From assembly GCA_027579435.1 (NCBI GenBank), contig JANBPK010001712.1, positions 1 to 14,699 of the forward strand: a DNA stretch of 14,699 nucleotides. Direction: 5' to 3'. The DNA comes from Candolleomyces eurysporus. Taxonomy: Eukaryota; Basidiomycota; Agaricomycetes; Agaricales; Psathyrellaceae. Within the stretch, counting starts at the first letter, position 1, and the number at the start of each line of letters is the position of its first letter. Under the pieces are notes generated by a model. It saw only the letters and a list, made by a program, of their open reading frames with translations. It did no database searches and had not been told where the DNA came from. The position numbers were made by a program, and so were the translations under genes. Below are positions 1-10,000 of this stretch, piece by piece.

Positions 1-81
1 GCTGGTACATCGGATCGGATGGCTCAGGACGGTACGGTAGGCTGGTACATCGGATCGGATGGCTCAGGGACGGTACGGTAG
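1..81. repeat. Two-unit 40/41-bp tandem repeat at the window edge
   Basis: Positions 1-40 and 41-81 are the same sequence repeated head to tail. The only difference is one extra G in the second unit (CTCAGGAC against CTCAGGGAC). The unit itself contains short internal echoes (CGGATCGGAT, GGTACGGTA). It lies at the extreme left end and no further unit is visible, so it may be the end of a longer minisatellite or an assembly-edge artefact. Confidence 0.9.
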
Positions 82-336
82 GCTTGGCTTCATTCATCTT
101 TCCTGTTCTTGGGGCGAAATATACGTTTCACATCTCTTAAAGGGCATTCATTCATTACGCACNGGCACTTCTCAGCAACCAATTGTATACTAGAAGAATG
201 TATCATAACCGCATCATTTACACGTCTAGCCAGTAGACAAATACAAAAGACTTTGAGCCATATAAAACAATTAATACAGTGGATGTGAATGAAATCTTTC
301 TTCAGTAGGCTCCACAGTGCCCGGTTGCACTTTGAG
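82..336. other. 3' flank of the aldo/keto reductase gene, no gene seen
   Basis: This AT-rich stretch lies downstream of the minus-strand reductase and should contain its 3' UTR and polyadenylation region. An open frame on the minus strand here has no recognisable protein character and includes the unresolved base at 163. I see no RNA gene in it. Confidence 0.6.
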
Positions 337-1880
337 TTACCGATACTCAGCACCGCAATCACCTATTGTTGTGATGATCCTGCGACCATTCGACTGTTCG
401 AGAATGGCTTCAATTTGGGCCCGATCTCCATCAGTCAGATGGAATCCGGAAGCCTTTGAGTTATCGTCGGGATGCTCTGACAGCCCAAGACGAGCCCCTG
501 ACAACAGTGTCAGTGCGAGCGATCGAAGTCCCAGTTTGGTGGCGTACCTATGATGACTGCCCCTACGAAAGGATGATCAAGGACCCATCTTGTTGCGATG
601 TTCGAAACACTTCTACCCCCGTGCTTATCACCGATTCGACGCAAAACAAGTAACAGACTCTGGAAGAGTTCCCACGAGCCCCAGGCATTCACAATCATGT
701 CGAGGTACTAAGAATGGGTGAGCTCCGAGCTGGGTCGACTAGACGGAAGTAAACTTACCTTCCGCTGCGAGGGAGTAAGGTCGCCCGAATAGGCTTCAGG
801 TTCTGGCTGTCCAAGCCACTTGTCGGCCAAGAAGCCTCCGCACTAGGGAATGATATCATTAATCATTCTAGTGGCTCCTAGTATGGAGAGAATGAGATCG
901 AGCCCACCAGAGTGCCATACGTCAAAAGCTTGAGTCCATGCTTCGCACAAACGTCTGACATGCCGTGAAGGGGTCGCGTGTCAATGACGGAGAACTGTAG
1001 CGCACCATGCTGTTCAGCGACGTCGGCGAATGGAATGGAGGCTAGCCGAGAACATACCTGAACTTGATTCGATACAATTACCCCAGGTCCTAATTGTGTG
1101 CATATCTCGTCGGTGTGGATTGTGTCGAAGTTACAGAGCCCGATGGCACGAATATGGCCCTCCATTCTCAGATTATTGAGGTGGTTGAGGGCGGTGAGGT
1201 ACCCTTTGTCGGAGTATTCTTGCCAATGAAACTAATTGTCGTTGGCATGACGTGCGAGACGGAAAATGAATGGACGCTCACTTGCAATAGATCAACGCGC
1301 GAGGTCTTCATTCGGGTCATGCGCTCTTGAACGGCAGCCCACACAACTTCGGGGGTGGGGTCAATTTTCTTGAAGACGCACCACTTAGTAGCGCCGACGA
1401 TTCTTTCAGAACTGGGGCTGGTTTCTCGAAACACGCCCTACACTCCAAGTGATCAGTGGAATATCCGGCAATGAGACGATAATTATACATACGAATATAA
1501 TCTCTGCACTTCCATAATGATCCGCTGCAGTAATTGTAAGGCGATCAGACAAAAGAATCGTGAATTCGTGAATCGTCCGACTTCTTACCCTTTTGGTATC
1601 GGAAAGCAGGTCGAATAACCCTTCAGTTCGGCTCGAATAGAAAGAGTAAGAGCTCATACCATATCTGCTTCACAGTCAGGATATGGTCCGATAGTACACG
1701 AAAGGGACATTGCTCACCAAATGCTGTATAGCCTGACGCGACGTGTCGGCCCATGCCCTGGCGGACTTTGGCTGCAGAAACGCTTCCCCAAGCGTTACTG
1801 GACAGCTGCCAAAGGCCGACCCACAACCGCGGAGTTATGAAGGGGCCCAAACGGAACGATTCGATCTGAGAGGCGCTCAT
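337..1880 (-). CDS. Aldo/keto reductase, NADP(H)-dependent (nine exons)
   Basis: A cytosolic oxidoreductase of the (beta/alpha)8-barrel aldo/keto reductase superfamily, expected to reduce carbonyls with NADPH; the substrate cannot be told. Exons on the minus strand: 1880-1718, 1664-1660, 1524-1493, 1437-1282, 1231-1058, 994-908, 842-759, 707-548, 497-337. All eight introns are GT-AG, mostly 50-65 nt. The joined product is about 340 residues, normal for the family. The tetrad is Asp55 and Tyr60 (FDMADHYGSAE), Lys85 (VGATKW) and His121 (LLQFHWQEY). Other family segments are GHIRAIGLCNFDT, VSNQVQ, LLTYGTLCGGFLADKWLG, WVLDHPFVGAVIIGARLG and the C-terminal SEHPDDNS region, ending in TAA at 337-339. 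The ATG at 1880 is supported by a TATA box about 65 nt upstream. Oddity: exon 2 is a 5-nt microexon and exons 1+2+3 total 200 nt, one short of frame. Skipping it restores frame but removes Asp55. Family assignment is very secure; whether the gene is active is not. Confidence 0.92.
1660..1664 (-). other. Proposed 5-nt microexon encoding the catalytic Asp
   Basis: Between introns 1717-1665 and 1659-1525 of the reductase, the bases ATATG follow a CAG acceptor and precede a GTATGA donor. Joined to the last G of exon 1 they spell GAT ATG, the Asp-Met of the family motif FDMADHYG. The next exon starts CG-GAT-CAT and needs one more G to give Ala. A lost G in the GG run at the donor would explain this. 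The exon is inferred from family motif and splice signals. Confidence 0.55.
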
Positions 1881-1944
1881 TCGCGTAAAAGTGTGGTAAG
1901 ATTGGTAGGACGTTGAGGTCAGTAATTCGAAGGCTTGAAGAGAT

Positions 1945-1952
1945 TTTATATA
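1945..1952 (-). promoter_or_regulatory. TATA box of the aldo/keto reductase
   Basis: On the minus strand this reads TATATAAA, about 65 nt upstream of the reductase ATG at 1880. That spacing allows a transcription start about 30 nt downstream and a short leader. Confidence 0.55.
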
Positions 1953-2305
1953 TCCACGCAGAGGTGAAGCCGGCAAATACAGCCTCAGCCGTATGGTGAG
2001 GTAAAGAGAAGCGAACTGGACTAGTTCGCCTTCCGAGTCTCCGAACCATGACGAACTGTTATGGCATTATCCCAGTGCAACGAAAATTGACTTTGTTCGT
2101 GATCGCACGGTCACAGGGCTTGTCCGAGGCGTAGGCATTTGTCCGGGTACACTTCCCCCATTTGTCCCTGCCCCGTTTGGGACAGGCCCACGGCGAAGAG
2201 AAAATACACCGGAATTCCGCAAGAACTCAATAGAACACCAAATCTCTTTTCCAGTAACCAGATCTTTGCGACGCACCCCTGATTCCAAAAGCCTTTTGAG
2301 GAGCC

Positions 2306-2312
2306 TATATAA
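2306..2312 (+). promoter_or_regulatory. TATA box of the gene at 2395
   Basis: TATATAA lies 83 nt upstream of the chosen ATG at 2395 in otherwise GC-balanced sequence. The ATG inside TATAATGGC, at 2312, is directly on the box and so is unlikely to be in the transcript, which supports the downstream start. Confidence 0.5.
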
Positions 2313-2394
2313 TGGCTTCGCGAGAGGATGAGAACGTTGTACACCCAGCTCCGTCCAAAAGTTTCGACACCCACTGCCTAGACATACCCGCGAG

Positions 2395-3169
2395 ATGCCT
2401 GCTCCAGACATCCTCCCTAGACCTATGGACTCCCGACCGGCACTTGGCCATGTGTAAGTCGTCAGTCCGTGGAACCTGTCCTTTCGCTCACATCGAGGCC
2501 AGAAATCTGATGATAGACACCTTCATTGCTAATGCATCGGCTGAAGAGTGCGTCTTCCGCCATGCCACGTTATACTTGACTGACCGTCGGAGTCCAGCTT
2601 GCGTTCGATAATGCGAAATCTCCTTGCCACAGGGCCCCCAGGGCTATGCCCCGCGTTCACGAACGCTGCTCGCTCACGGCTGCGCCAGACAAGCGCGAAG
2701 TCCATGCCGAACCCCTACACCTTATTCCAGCGACAGACCCGAGATGGCGAGGCGGCACCTCTTCCTCAGCTTTACGACACGTTGACCCGCGCACGATCCC
2801 TATACGGCGCAGGTCTCGGTTTTTCCAGCCTGGCTTTGCTAGCGCAAGTTGTTCGAGCCACTGTTGGTCTCCGATGGGAAGATGATGGCGATATGGCGGA
2901 TATCCTTGCCGTTATTGATGCTGACATCGGGCAAGCAATACAGGTAGGTCCTCATATCTTCGATAACAACACCCGTTCCTTATCAACTGCTTCCCAGAGT
3001 TCAAAAGAAGAAATAGAANGGGGGGCGCGTTAGCGATTTCTCATCGGCACGTGAAGCCGCTCAAGACCTACGGAGAGCGGTGAACGAGAGCCTTGCAGAT
3101 GTTAAGCTTTGGGGAGGAGACTTCCCATACGAACGTGCACTGGCCAGCCTACAGTGTTGGAAGTTTTGA
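2395..3169 (+). CDS. Conserved-looking fungal protein of unknown function (four exons, frame break at N)
   Basis: I do not recognise a named domain. Exons 2395-2453, 2503-2547, 2598-2943 and 2998-3169 are joined by three GT-AG introns of 49, 50 and 54 nt. Phases match at every junction, giving about 206 residues that start MPAPDILPRPMDS and end LASLQCWKF before TGA at 3167-3169. It is mostly helical and polar with one hydrophobic patch at about residues 103-124 (LYGAGLGFSSLALLAQVV), then an acidic stretch WEDDGDMAD. There is no signal peptide. The splice model rests on frame continuity and on my impression that the joined protein resembles conserved agaricomycete hypotheticals. In the last exon the run after the N at 3019 has one G too many; removing it links GAR to the SDFSSAREAAQDL frame. 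This is probably a sequencing error but could be a real frameshift. The upstream neighbour is the divergent reductase. Confidence 0.72.
3019..3025 (+). other. Unresolved base followed by G run, one-base frame break
   Basis: An N at 3019 is followed by six G. Before it the frame reads SSKEEIE; after it, the frame that carries SDFSSAREAA and the natural C-terminus is shifted by one base. A low-quality homopolymer call explains both the N and the shift. Confidence 0.7.
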
Positions 3170-3381
3170 GTTCTCAATCCATATACCACTAGTCTTCTTT
3201 GTAATGACAGCATTTTGATACCACTCACTCGACATGACACCTCCGCCGACGGCGACAGCTTCGTCTGAATACACCGCCGGAACATCCGAGTACCGCTCTT
3301 GACTGGTTATGCGTGTCCCATCAGTATCGGAAATTCCATCTCAGCCGCTTCCTGAACTTACACTGGTGGAACAACGGTTGA
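3170..3381. other. 3' flank of the gene at 2395, no confident gene
   Basis: This contains a short plus-strand frame from an ATG at 3234 (Pro/Thr/Ser-rich, stop at 3300-3302). I could not join it to downstream open sequence with acceptable splice sites. Otherwise nothing is seen. Confidence 0.4.
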
Positions 3382-3822
3382 TTTCACTGTTTTCTATCCC
3401 CCTATATCTCATCCATTCACCCACGAAGCACCCCGAATCTTTCTGAGCTAGAAACACGTGAAGGTAACAGTAAAGTGCTCGATGAGCCTCCATACTTACT
3501 ATATGATGAGCGAAACCAGGACGTGGCCGGGTGCGGTATGAAATATTCCGTGAACCATTGCATCCTTGTGGCCGCTGGCCGCCGTCGAGTCGACTTCAAG
3601 ACGTTCTTGTCATTATCGGACGATATAAGTTGGATAAAGTTACCTGACAAGCTTCCGAAGTCTAGGATTCTGTGGGTAGTTCCTCTTCCGCGAACGCGAG
3701 CGGCTTCTGGGTGAGACTCTGATGGCAACTGGACCAAATTCGTCTTTCTCACTGAGTTCCTCCGAGAATGTTCAGTTTTGAATGATTCACAGCGGCTGTA
3801 TTTTCGTAACTGTGCGGGTATA
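3382..3822 (+). pseudogene. Open stretch with one stop, possible decayed gene fragment
   Basis: One plus-strand frame stays open for about 147 codons with a single TGA at 3715-3717. Its composition is protein-like (for example EPPYLLYDERNQDVAGCG, then FKTFLSLSDDISWIKLPDKL, and after the stop NWTKFVFLTEFLRECSVL). I do not recognise the family. There is no good start, and an opposite-strand frame at 3417-3887 is equally open but looks like the shadow. GGGTGAGA at 3712 could be a donor that removes the stop, but no partner acceptor is obvious. It could be an exon remnant or chance. Confidence 0.2.
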
Positions 3823-3825
3823 TGA

Positions 3826-6300
3826 GGGAAAAGGGTTGTTTCTGATATGAAGAAGCGACAGCGATGAACGTCAGCATGACGAGCCATGGTGCATCAAAAG
3901 GTACAAAGAAGTCCAAATATTGCTTTGCGTGGGCTCCTTCGTGCTATATTGAGGTCACTACGAACTCACATCTAATAGCCTCAATAGCCTGAGAAGGGCC
4001 TGGGTCAGGAAGTATAGGAGCAGATACACCAGCTCCGAGCTTAAGCTGATTACCCGGGTTCCCGAAAATTGGTTGGTCGCTCTCAATTTATGCTTCCAGC
4101 TACACAAAGGCGAGAAGAGGGAAGAGGGTTCAATCCCTATTGAGTGCGAATGGACAAGGTTTTTGGAAGTTTTCACTTCCGCCGCTGCGTTGGTTGTAGT
4201 CCAGTGAACTCAATTTGGCTCCCATACGCCGGCCGCAACTTGGTTTCCTTGAATATAATCGGATTCCGGCCATTCGTACAGTCGAAGTCGGGATTTCATG
4301 TATATCCCGGTCACCATTTGGTTGCGCCTTCCAGCATAAAGGAAGTATTTACCGGGGGATATGGTTGGGAAGGGTTTAGATTTGATGCATGATGGGAGAG
4401 TATCAATGCGCCGCTCTCGGGTATGTAAGCTCACCTCCAATGCAGGTTGCTATGTTTTCGTCATCTTGAGAGCTGGCATTGAGCGAGCGGGAAGTATACA
4501 ACAAAGAGATAAAGCTAAAAGTGCTCCGAACATAGAGGAAATTCTTCAAGGACATCATTTCGGGCGATTCGTATTCCTGTGCTTGAACTCTAGATATCAT
4601 TCACCTCGGTGTAACTCTTGCCATTACTTCGTCTTTCGTTTCTGAGCGAGGAATGACATCGAGTATCTGAGGGTTTTCCGTGCTTCGAATGGGGATCTTT
4701 CGCTTCTAACGGAAGTTTCTCGTCGAATTTGGTAGTGTGTTGGAAAAGGTATCCTGAAGCGTTCCTTGCACCACAGTTCGGCGAACTAATCTTCTGAAGC
4801 GATTAGTCTGATCTTCCTTCGAGTTTAGATCTCTCCTTTAGGCAGACCGCTTGTCAGAATAGTCAGGGACAACGATAGAGCTGAATGAAAGGGCAAGGCA
4901 CGGCTGAACCGGCTTTCATTTGTTTTTGTTGACGACGGATCCGACTGAGGACAACGTTATTCGAGATTCCAGAATGCCGTCTGTTACGGTTAACCCAGTT
5001 GCGTACTCAGCCAAGTCACCTCCCAAGATCCGAATCTTACATTGAGGGCACAGATTTCAAAGTAAGAGATGCATACGCTTGGAAATGGAGGTTACTCATT
5101 CCTTCCAAAGAAGTTACAATAGAGATTTGATAGGAGAGCGGATTTTGGACAAACGGTGCGAATCCACATGCATATGACTCCAGAAGTTATGTACACCAAG
5201 CCGGTGTTTAAACGCAGAAGATAGACGAAGATAGACTTTGAGAGAAAACCGGTGTGATTACGACGGAGACATGATCTCGGCGAATGAACAAAACGCCGAT
5301 TGGCTGAACCCCTTTCTGCTCAAGCGCGCTCGCTAACAGGCAGGCGGGGTTACAAACAAGTCCGCGAGCGGGTTTGGCGCAGTTCAGAGCCAAGTCTGTT
5401 GGTGACTGTTGTTGAGCTACTTCACCAGTCTTATGGTTGGCGACAGTAAGGTGTCCCCCACGCAAAGTGGATTAAGGTCCTGAAAGTGAGAGGGCAATAG
5501 GATTTATGAGATCCAGAGATACAGGGCGCAACTAAAGGCGAACATCTCGTTCTTCCTACAATCCCACAAGACCATCTCCTCTTATAATTGAGTGGATTCG
5601 TTAAAAACTAGGCGCCGTTACACTTGTGCGTTCCAAGTTTGAGAATGGTCCTGATACCCGCGAAACTGGCATTTTCGATTGGAGCATGGAGTCATAAATA
5701 TTTAACCATGTCCTCTCTGCGTCAAGGTAGGTAGGTAGGTAAGTATAATCGAGCTCGACACCCCAATCCTGCGGCGAAGGAATTTCAGTGTCCGCGCACG
5801 AGCGATTACGAGACTTGTTCACGTCGTTCCACTACCCTGCACGGAGCATGCACTAAGTTTGGTGGATAGAATTTAATAGTTCGTCGTTCTAGGTTAGAGA
5901 GAGCTGTTGACGCCCGATCAGGCTTTTGGAGAACGGAAGGCGAACGTAACGCATTCTTGTAACACTAGAGGATAGCCTGAGACAGGAATTTAGGGATGAG
6001 TAGGAACCATGCTGGATTTACCACCTGGGCGAAGCTTCGCGCTTAAGGAAAAAAACGCCTCTCTCCTTTAAGGCACTGCGCATTAACTGCAGGAAACGGA
6101 ATCAGTCATAGAATGTCTAATGCTAGCGCTCAAAGCTTGCGAAGTGTCGTTATGCTCTAGTACTCTTCCGATTGTCGCCTTAAAGATTCCACCCTCGATT
6201 GCTTTGGCTCATCTTCACAGAATTCGGTAGACATAAGTCCATTTTATATGTGGTCCCTCATTTCGGTTAGTTTACGACTAGTTCGTACGTTATCAACTGG
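3826..6300. other. Gene-poor stretch, nothing recognised
   Basis: There are only short overlapping open frames on both strands, none with a recognisable motif, and 4650-5200 has hardly any. No transposase, reverse transcriptase, tRNA or rRNA signal was seen. A T-arm-like string at about 4125 (AGGGTTCAATCCCT) has no matching acceptor or anticodon arms. A 12-bp perfect palindrome GCGAAGCTTCGC lies at 6029-6040. Confidence 0.5.
5725..5742. repeat. Short GGTA microsatellite
   Basis: About four tandem GGTA units (AAGGTAGGTAGGTAGGTAAG). It is intergenic, with no sign of function. Confidence 0.8.
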
Positions 6301-8957
6301 GCGGTATCACGGTGCCATGCGACTACAACATCTGCCCTTCATGCCGATGAAGGCTCTCAGGTGGATTTCATTTGAAAGAAAGGCGCAGCAAGAAGCTTAT
6401 ACCATCTGGAATGAAGTGTCTAACAAGGGCTATTTCCGCCCTTGTCGGTGCCCCAATACTCAGATCAATCCTAGCCAATGGTCCAGGCATTTCGTAGTAG
6501 CCTTAGAGGGCTCACAAATGGTTCCCGTTTTGGACTCCTTCTTCGGTCAGTGCCGTTCATATCCGGTCGTTTTACAACGGAGATGGCATACTGATTACTG
6601 CCGGGTAGTCGAGGGCTAAACCTCACCGCTCATACGTTCCTCACTCGCCCACTACAGCAGGCGAACCTCATTGCGGCTATCAAAATTTACACAGAGGTGT
6701 CATTGTCAAAGCGTATCCTCGTGAAGTCTCAACTTCTCTCTTGGACGTTCACGTAACATACCACACGTTTGACCAACACTATCACGCCATCCAACGTGGT
6801 CATCATTTCTGGTCCCCGTCAGCCGGTAGTTTGACCATTCAGATGTGTGCCAGTCTGCTGGTGCTACATGTCTTCCCCGAGTACTTTCATCGAATTAGGA
6901 AAGTCGCGTGCAGTGTTCAATTATGGATTAGATGGAACATCATCAAAGGGCTTCGACGGCCCACAACGTGACCGCTCCACACGGGAACGTAAGACTCGGG
7001 GTCACCTCTGAGTCTTGCTGGGTAAGGTTGACACGCTCGCTGCTTGCTGATCCTCAATATATATATGTCGAATGTAGGGTGGAGATAATTTATGCCGACA
7101 TGTCTGTCGTCTCTCTTGACTTGACGACAGATGTTAATCGATCTACTAAATGGTTGCTCGTGCCATCGATTTGTTGCGTTGCGTTGCGGACGAGACGCCA
7201 CATCTTATCGATGAATTTCAGCTCCTTCCAAAGCTTCCGTAGGTGTTTCTGAGGAAAACACGCACGTCAAAAGATCCATTATCCTCAACTACAACAGGGA
7301 CTAGTTTGAGTTCAGTGAAATGACCAACCCGTCGGATATTAGTTTTCAAATGCGTTAATGATGGCGGAGGCAATCCCACCGCAGATAAGCGCCCGATGGG
7401 TCCGACACAAATGGTCAAGCATGTTCGTATGTAGTATCGTATTTGGCTTCATACTAGTCGGNTTTTTAAGTGGCTAGCACGAACCCGCTGTTTTGAATGA
7501 GTCAAATTGTGATATGAGGATATTCAATAGATAGGTGGTTAGTTGCCGGGAGGTGATTCGGTAGTGAAGTCTTCGTCGAGACCCGTGATTTGGCGTGTAT
7601 TTATATACAAGGAAATCTTTAACACAATAATGAGCATATGACAGTGCACACGGACCTCTTCGAGTGACTGCCTGGGTATAGGTAATCAGCTTCAATGAGC
7701 ACGTTGCCGCACAATCAAAATGTACGTTACCTGATTACTGCTGACTGCTGACGAACTGGTTTGTAAGTGTAGTGTCCCAAAGCGAGAACAACCAAGTGCG
7801 AGAACGGCCAAGGAGGCTGTAGATCTAGTAATTTTTTTTCTCATATTCGTGGGTATTGACAAAGAGTAGTAAAAACAGGCGATACGCCTTGGAGGAGATC
7901 CAGGCTCAGCGGGAAGACGCACTCGTAACATCGTGGAATCCTACGGGCGCCGTTCAGGCGGCGTAGCTACGAGGCTGGGCAACCACATAGTACTTGAGCT
8001 CGAGAACAAGTCTAAGATGGCCTAGGGTCCCCTGTTAGCCAATGTCTCAGCACGGCTTCCCACCACGGCTCTCCACGACGGAGCTTAGAACAAGCGTCCA
8101 AAGGATGTCGTTCACCCACTCCTCATTCTGGATGCCGATAGTCCTTGTGCCCTCCTTCCGTGTCGGCTTTGTGTACATAACTCGTGTCACAATGCCGGCC
8201 CGCTCCTGTTTGCCACCTGTCAAAAGTGTATTCGACTGTGTGCGTTATCACGGAATCACTGTGATAAGCGACTTGGCGGCGGTTAGTATTCAAGTCAGCG
8301 AGGGTCACGGTCGTCCATCAGCGACGAATATGGAGCCTCCAGTTCCAGTCGAAACTTCATGTACCTGTGGAGCCGGCCAATAACGTTGTTACTCATTCTG
8401 GCAAGAATACAGGTGCCGAAACGAACGGGACCGCTTTGACAGCGACTGGACGTTCTGATTGAGTCGAGTCCTGGGTACCGATGCACATCCTTGTATAACA
8501 GAAAGACCAAATAGGTAAATCTATCCACCTCCGATATATGGGAAGGTACTCAACCCGAGTCAACCCTAAAGTCGACTCGTGAGCCCAATGTGTTACTGTT
8601 GAATAAGCGCTGAGGCGCTTAAGCTTCGAAACCAGCCAGCCCCAGGTACGCGAGCGCGGAATCCTGCTGTCTGGTACGATGGTCATGTGCTTCCTACATT
8701 GTTTCAATGGTCTTCCTCTGCTCAGCTATTGTGTTCAAAGCCATGGAAGACCTTCAAATCAATTATGTGTTGCGTAACACGTGGGGTCGTGCAAAGTCGT
8801 CTTCCGACGTTCATTTGCTTGACCAACCATGTCTGGAGAGCGATGGTTCATATTTTATACAAATATGAAGAAACACAAAAAAATTGACTTCTCAAAGTGA
8901 GACACCTATTGCCAACACGTCCCGCTGACAGCTCGCTTCAACTTGAAGTAGACGCTC
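6301..8957. other. Gene-poor stretch, nothing recognised
   Basis: Open frames of 60-120 codons overlap on both strands (for example around 6250-6620 and 8040-8380). They carry no motif, signal peptide or membrane pattern I can name, and none could be extended with convincing introns. A 9-bp inverted repeat with an 11-bp loop is at 7103-7131 and a 7-bp hairpin is at 8604-8621. An unresolved base lies at 7462. Confidence 0.45.
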
Positions 8958-9206
8958 ATGTCTTCTTCTGCCCAGCCCACGACCTTACTCAAGGCTCAGA
9001 GGTTGTCCAGCCCACTATGTGGCCCAAACATCACAGGTCGTATACTAAGTCCCAAAGTACCCAATATCGCTTCAAATTCGCTGGGCGTATTAGACATAGG
9101 GGCTGTTGCTGACGGTGTCTCTCCGGTTACACCGGCAAACGGCAGGGATGACCCACAGGAGAAAGAGGGAGACAAAGCACTGACTACATTCTGCGTCATT
9201 TCATGA
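8958..9206 (+). CDS. Possible small Ser/Pro-rich ORF, unknown
   Basis: An ATG-initiated frame of 82 codons, rich in Ser, Pro, Ala and Gly, ends at TGA 9204-9206. The pattern (QRLSSPLCGPNITG, then SPKVPNIASNSLG, then an acidic DDPQEKEGDK tail) resembles a disordered fungal peptide or a last exon more than random DNA. There is no TATA box, no paralogue in the window, no recognisable domain, and an opposite-strand frame overlaps it. Treat as unproven. Confidence 0.2.
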   Translation: MSSSAQPTTLLKAQRLSSPLCGPNITGRILSPKVPNIASNSLGVLDIGAVADGVSPVTPANGRDDPQEKEGDKALTTFCVIS

Positions 9207-9570
9207 GGAGACTAGCTCTTTTACTTCTTTCACTTGACCCTTTGCTCGCGTTTGGACTATTCTGATCCGTTTAGAGCCACGACTCTGACTACTTTTGTGA
9301 CTCAATAGACCTCAGTTCCAATAGAAAAAGGCTGAGACGCCTATCGCTTAGACCTCCAGGCTCGACTAAATTGAGGCTACAAGTCGTAAAATCAGGCTGT
9401 GTGCGTGCGAAGAATCCCAGTGTGATCCCAGCATTCCGGAGGAGCTAACTTCACTGGCGCTGCCCTCTTCCACAAAATGGAGACATCCCGCGGTCAAAGC
9501 CCGTCTAATCCTCTCTCAGTCTCTGATAAGTGCTTAAAACAGAAGCAACAATCATTTCTCACTAAGAAGA
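9207..9570. other. Intergenic sequence before the tandem array
   Basis: Stops are frequent in all frames and no gene or structured element is seen. The similarity to later array units begins just after this stretch. Confidence 0.5.
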
Positions 9571-9830
9571 TCACCGTTCATCCATGAGCGCATCGAAAGC
9601 GGTGTGTATATGAAAAGGAATTAAGGTTGAAGGCACTGTTGACCGTCTAGACAACTGTCAAAACCACTGTATCCTGTCTTCAACCAGTGTAATTGGGTAT
9701 CAAACGGATTATGTTCAGGATCATTGCAATAGTAACCATCGTATTCTCACGAGATACTCCACCCTTGGGCCCTCCATCACCTACTTCTCGCGGGCGAAGT
9801 CGGAGGGAGCGCAGCGCTCAGGAGCAGTAT

Positions 9831-9850
9831 GGGCGCCTATCGCAGCGCTG
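9831..9850 (+). promoter_or_regulatory. Conserved GC-rich upstream block, copy 1
   Basis: GGGCGCCTATCGCAGCGCTG recurs upstream of copy 2 (one difference) and, more diverged, copy 3. It lies about 150 nt before the ATG. It could be a shared upstream activating site or simply inherited duplicated DNA. Confidence 0.35.
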
Positions 9851-9943
9851 ACCACTTCCAATGCTGATAGATCACTACCTGAAGGGTGTGCGCGTAATAA
9901 AGGGAGCTTGTGCGAAGATTGAGATGCGTAATTGTACTCCAGC

Positions 9944-9950
9944 TATTTAA
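9944..9950 (+). promoter_or_regulatory. TATA-like box, 7TM copy 1
   Basis: TATTTAA lies 51 nt upstream of the ATG at 10001, within ATTGTACTCCAGC-TATTTAAGG, a block closely matched upstream of copy 2. Confidence 0.6.
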
Positions 9951-10000
9951 GGACTATTCCTGTTCTCCGGAAACACTTCTTTACTTCGCCCCTACCAATC

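Larger units (their letters stand above)
1881..2394. promoter_or_regulatory. Shared divergent intergenic region (514 bp)
   Basis: This stretch separates the start codons of the minus-strand reductase and the plus-strand gene at 2395, so it must carry both promoters. Each side has a TATA-like box. Between them is a small inverted repeat, TGTCCC at 2163-2168 and GGGACA at 2179-2184, which could be a regulator site but is short enough to be chance. The open frames here look like noise on both strands. Confidence 0.6.

Noticed and set aside
3417..3887. 156-codon open frame on the minus strand
   Set aside because: It has no protein-like pattern, is rich in Arg and Ser as expected of a shadow frame, and overlaps a more plausible plus-strand frame.
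4060..4140. tRNA-like T-arm string AGGGTTCAATCCCT
   Set aside because: The loop is six bases rather than seven, and no acceptor stem or anticodon arm pairs around it.
4884..4920. Inverted repeat AATGAAAG / CTTTCATT around a 21-base loop
   Set aside because: Several 8-bp inverted repeats with loops of this size are expected by chance in a window of this length. No terminator or element context is present.
6029..6040. 12-bp perfect palindrome GCGAAGCTTCGC
   Set aside because: It is isolated, with no nearby gene or second copy, so no function can be supported.
6248..6619. 123-codon open frame on the plus strand
   Set aside because: It has no recognisable motif, no TATA box, no family-like segment and no extension by plausible introns. 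It is most likely a chance frame.
8245..8267. Hairpin TTATCAC / GTGATAA
   Set aside because: A seven-base stem is within chance expectation, and it lies in unassigned sequence.
8042..8383. 113-codon open frame on the plus strand
   Set aside because: Its composition gives no domain, signal peptide or membrane helix that I can support, and it overlaps minus-strand frames of similar quality.
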